Below the pieces are notes generated by a model. It was given only the letters and a program-made list of their open reading frames with translations. It was not told the origin of the DNA and searched no databases. 8,800 bases of DNA from Bryobacterales bacterium (GTDB lineage: Bacteria; Acidobacteriota; Terriglobia; Bryobacterales; Bryobacteraceae): assembly GCA_003132905.1 (NCBI GenBank), contig PKZC01000366.1, forward strand, positions 3,436-12,235. The letters are read 5' to 3'. The number at the start of each line of letters is the position of its first letter. The stretch's first letter is position 1. This document shows, in pieces, positions 7,065-8,800 of this stretch. The position numbers were made by a program, and so were the translations under genes.

Positions 7065-7826
7065 TTATTTAGAAGAGAAAGCCTCAAGCGAAGCCAGATC
7101 GCTGCTCTCGTGCAGGGTATCCCTTCGGGGAGTGATTGCATTGATCTTCACCGCTACCTGAAAGCGGGCGTAAGACATGTACTCGTACTGCACCTGGCAG
7201 CGCTCCACCAATTCGGCGAAGGCGCGAAACTCATGAGCCTGCCAGTTCGGATAGTTGAAATACTCATCGAAGACGATGATGGTGCCGGGGACGATGCGCT
7301 CCTCCAGATGTTCGAAGACGCAGCGAGCGGGCTCGTACAAATCCGAGTCAATGTGGATAAAGGCTACCGGCCCCGGATTCTGTTCCAGCCAGCCCGGCAA
7401 AGTATCGGCGAAAAAGCCGGGGTGAAGCAGGACGTTGCCAGGTACTTTAGGCATACGTCCCTGGAGATCGAAACTGAAACCATCGCCGCTCCATGCCTCC
7501 TGTAGCCCGTGGAAGCTGTCGAAGCCGTGAACCTGCAAGGGGGCTACTTGTTTTGCAATGAAACCGATGGTTCCGCCTCTGTAGACTCCGAATTCCAGGT
7601 AGTATCCGCGGACAGTTACTTGTCGCAGAGACGAGGACAGCACTTCTCGAGAGCTCTCCATGCCCACGGCGGTTCGCATGTACTTTTGCGCATATTGCAC
7701 GCTCTCCTGGAGCGCAAGCCTCTTCATTTCGCGAGCCGGATGCAAGCGCGGAAAATCCCAAAAGTCTTGCAATGTGAACAGCCACTTTTGAATTGAAGTC
7801 TTTAGACCGAAGCTAGCGATGAACAT
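7065..7826 (-). CDS. TylF/MycF-type SAM-dependent sugar O-methyltransferase
   Basis: A 253-residue class I methyltransferase of the macrocin O-methyltransferase family, metal-dependent enzymes that methylate hydroxyls on sugars of antibiotics and surface glycans. Seen: the SAM-binding LEFGVYRGGT (77-86), FDSFHGL (102-108), HIDSDLY (158-164) and FDEYFNYP (186-193). The Asp residues at 160, 162 and 187 and Glu188 are the probable magnesium/catalytic set. Its size fits the family (about 250). The start ATG has AAGGA 6 nt upstream and overlaps the end of the preceding methyltransferase by 14 bp. A 62-bp gap with no clear terminator or promoter separates it from the next gene, the largest spacing in the block. 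Two methyltransferases in succession suggest a methylated glycan; the methylated position is unknown. Confidence 0.88.
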   Translation of the reverse strand: MFIASFGLKTSIQKWLFTLQDFWDFPRLHPAREMKRLALQESVQYAQKYMRTAVGMESSREVLSSSLRQVTVRGYYLEFGVYRGGTIGFIAKQVAPLQVHGFDSFHGLQEAWSGDGFSFDLQGRMPKVPGNVLLHPGFFADTLPGWLEQNPGPVAFIHIDSDLYEPARCVFEHLEERIVPGTIIVFDEYFNYPNWQAHEFRAFAELVERCQVQYEYMSYARFQVAVKINAITPRRDTLHESSDLASLEAFSSK

Positions 7827-8650
7827 TTTGCATCCTTTTCTCTAGGGCCGCGGCTAACGCGGGGAGTGCCAACTCGGCGTCCAACGAACCATCCTGCTGC
7901 GCGACAGGCTGCGCCAAAGTTATTAACTGGAAGGCAAACAGACCTGGGAAAAGACGGCAAATTGCATGTTCCTGGGGATACAGCCACCGCATGTAAAAGC
8001 GATAGGGGGACGACTCCATGATGGACGAAGAATCTCCATCCTCCGGACTGCCGGGCGACGTCTGGCTGTAGATCTTTTTGATCAGCGGCACAAACGGGCC
8101 GCGCAATGCCGGGCGTAATGCGGCTGCCCCGGACTTCGAGACCAGCTTCGGCGAGAAATTGGCGCACGCTGTTGCGGGTGAAAAAACGCATATGGGTGCG
8201 ATCGAGCGTTCCGGTATCCTGATACTCAAATCGGCCGAACAGGGGCTCTAACCGCACATTCCAGATCGCGATATTTGGAACCGAGATCAGCACGTAGCCG
8301 CCGGGAGCGAGGAAGGGCAGATGCCGAACCAGAACGCCCACAGGATCCGCGACATGCTCGAAGATGTCCGACAGAACAATGATGTCGAACTTGGAGCGGC
8401 CCAGGGGCGGGTATAGATCCGGCCTCGTGATATCGGCAACGTATGCTTCGGCAAGACGTGTTTTAGCTTTTTCGATGGATGAAGCCGACAAGTCCACCCC
8501 GATCACGCCATGGCCGTACAACCGCTTCAGCTCGGCTCCATGGACGCCAGAGCCGCACGCGACATCGAGGACATCCAAATCGTGGGGCAAGCTTTCGAGC
8601 AACCGGGGAAGCTCCGGATTGGCGATTTCAAAATACGGCCTGGATTTCAA
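7813..8650 (-). CDS. Class I SAM-dependent methyltransferase (Methyltransf_23-like), with an apparent one-base frameshift
   Basis: The first about 180 residues read MKSRPYFEIANPEL, then VLDVACGSG (SAM motif I, about 27-35), GVDLS (51-55), a DIFEH motif and GTLDRTHMRFFT, all typical of small-molecule or glycan methyltransferases. After about 8115 this frame degenerates into sequence unlike the family. The next frame continues naturally as RGPFVPLIKKIY ... FYMRWLYPQEH ... LFPGLFAFQL, the usual C-terminal end, and stops at 7813. The span is 838 bp, one more than a multiple of three, so one extra base (perhaps in the CCCGG at 8109-8113) would explain it. The repaired protein is 278 residues. The start is a TTG at 8650, chosen because GGAG lies 8 nt upstream, it forms a TTGA overlap with the previous stop, and homologues begin with this YFE..NPEL segment. 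Whether the shift is real or an assembly error cannot be told here. Confidence 0.8.
7833..7837 (-). promoter_or_regulatory. Ribosome binding site of the TylF-like methyltransferase
   Basis: AAGGA on the minus strand is 6 nt before the ATG at 7826. It sits inside the last codons of the upstream methyltransferase, consistent with coupled translation. Confidence 0.55.
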
Positions 8651-8800
8651 ACTGCAATCTCCACGGGAGCTGTGTCTACAGGCGCTGCGCGGTTCAGGCG
8701 ATCGGCCAAATTGCGTGCCCGGTCGATACAAACGTCCATGTTGATGTATTCGAATTCGGCCACCCGGCCGCACAGCGGGATGCCGATTCGCTCAAAATAT
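8647..8800 (-). CDS. C-terminal end of an FAD-dependent oxidoreductase / UDP-galactopyranose mutase-like protein (5' end outside window)
   Basis: The last 50 codons of a gene entering from the right edge. The stretch reads YFERIGIPLCGRVAEFEYINMD and then an amphipathic helix (IDRARNLADRLNR) before the stop. GR-x-AEFEYINMD followed by a helix resembles the end of UDP-galactopyranose mutase and related flavin amine-oxidase-fold proteins, where this piece contacts the FAD. Its TGA overlaps the TTG of the methyltransferase by 4 bp, so it belongs to the same transcription unit. If it is a mutase it would supply a furanose sugar to the glycan. The family call rests on a short tail, so an unrelated NAD(P)/FAD-binding protein of the same fold is possible. 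Confidence 0.6.
   Translation of the reverse strand, partial: YFERIGIPLCGRVAEFEYINMDVCIDRARNLADRLNRAAPVDTAPVEIAV
8659..8662 (-). promoter_or_regulatory. Ribosome binding site supporting a TTG start
   Basis: GGAG on the minus strand lies 8 nt before the TTG at 8650, within the end of the upstream coding region. It supports TTG as the methyltransferase start over the long upstream extension that would overlap the neighbour by more than 120 bp. Confidence 0.5.

Noticed and set aside
7802..8109. First-frame C-terminal extension of the methyltransferase ending at 7802
   Set aside because: The residues after about 8115 in this frame do not resemble the family, while the other frame gives the expected C-terminus and stop at 7813.

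Overview
The window looks like chromosomal DNA of a GC-rich Gram-negative bacterium, most likely an acidobacterium (Bryobacterales/Solibacter-like). The main clues are the cytochrome c/copper-monooxygenase-like protein paired with a small secreted beta-rich protein, a pairing I associate with soil Acidobacteria, and a heptose-type sugar cassette. The assignment is inference from protein style; no rRNA or marker gene is present.

Layout: one gene at the left edge lies on the + strand, the 3' two thirds of a membrane processive glycosyltransferase (1-1007). It converges, with 3 bp between stop codons, on a long minus-strand block that fills the rest of the window. Read in its own direction (8800 down to 1011) this block holds: the C-terminal end of an FAD-dependent oxidoreductase/UDP-galactopyranose mutase-like protein; a class I SAM methyltransferase with an apparent single-base frameshift; a TylF/MycF-type O-methyltransferase; a polyprenol-phosphate-mannosyltransferase-like GT2; a GmhA-like SIS isomerase; an extended SDR nucleotide-sugar epimerase; a GmhB-like HAD phosphatase; a short transaldolase; then a secreted cytochrome c/PHM-like copper protein and its secreted partner. 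Genes are tightly packed: 4-bp overlaps at two junctions, 8- and 14-bp overlaps at two more, and 2-bp gaps at two. The largest gap is 62 bp. No stretch over 300 bp lacks a gene.

How the genes may work together: transaldolase (source of sedoheptulose 7-phosphate), SIS isomerase, HAD 7-phosphatase and SDR epimerase look like part of a nucleotide-heptose (or related sugar) pathway. The DPM1-like GT2 and the methyltransferases could transfer and decorate the sugar for a surface glycan. The kinase and nucleotidyltransferase expected for such a pathway are not in the window. The cytochrome/secreted-protein pair seems a separate periplasmic redox module. It has its own candidate promoter, placed so that the mRNA would be leaderless, inside the end of the transaldolase gene. 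No RNA gene, CRISPR array, insertion sequence or phage gene was seen.
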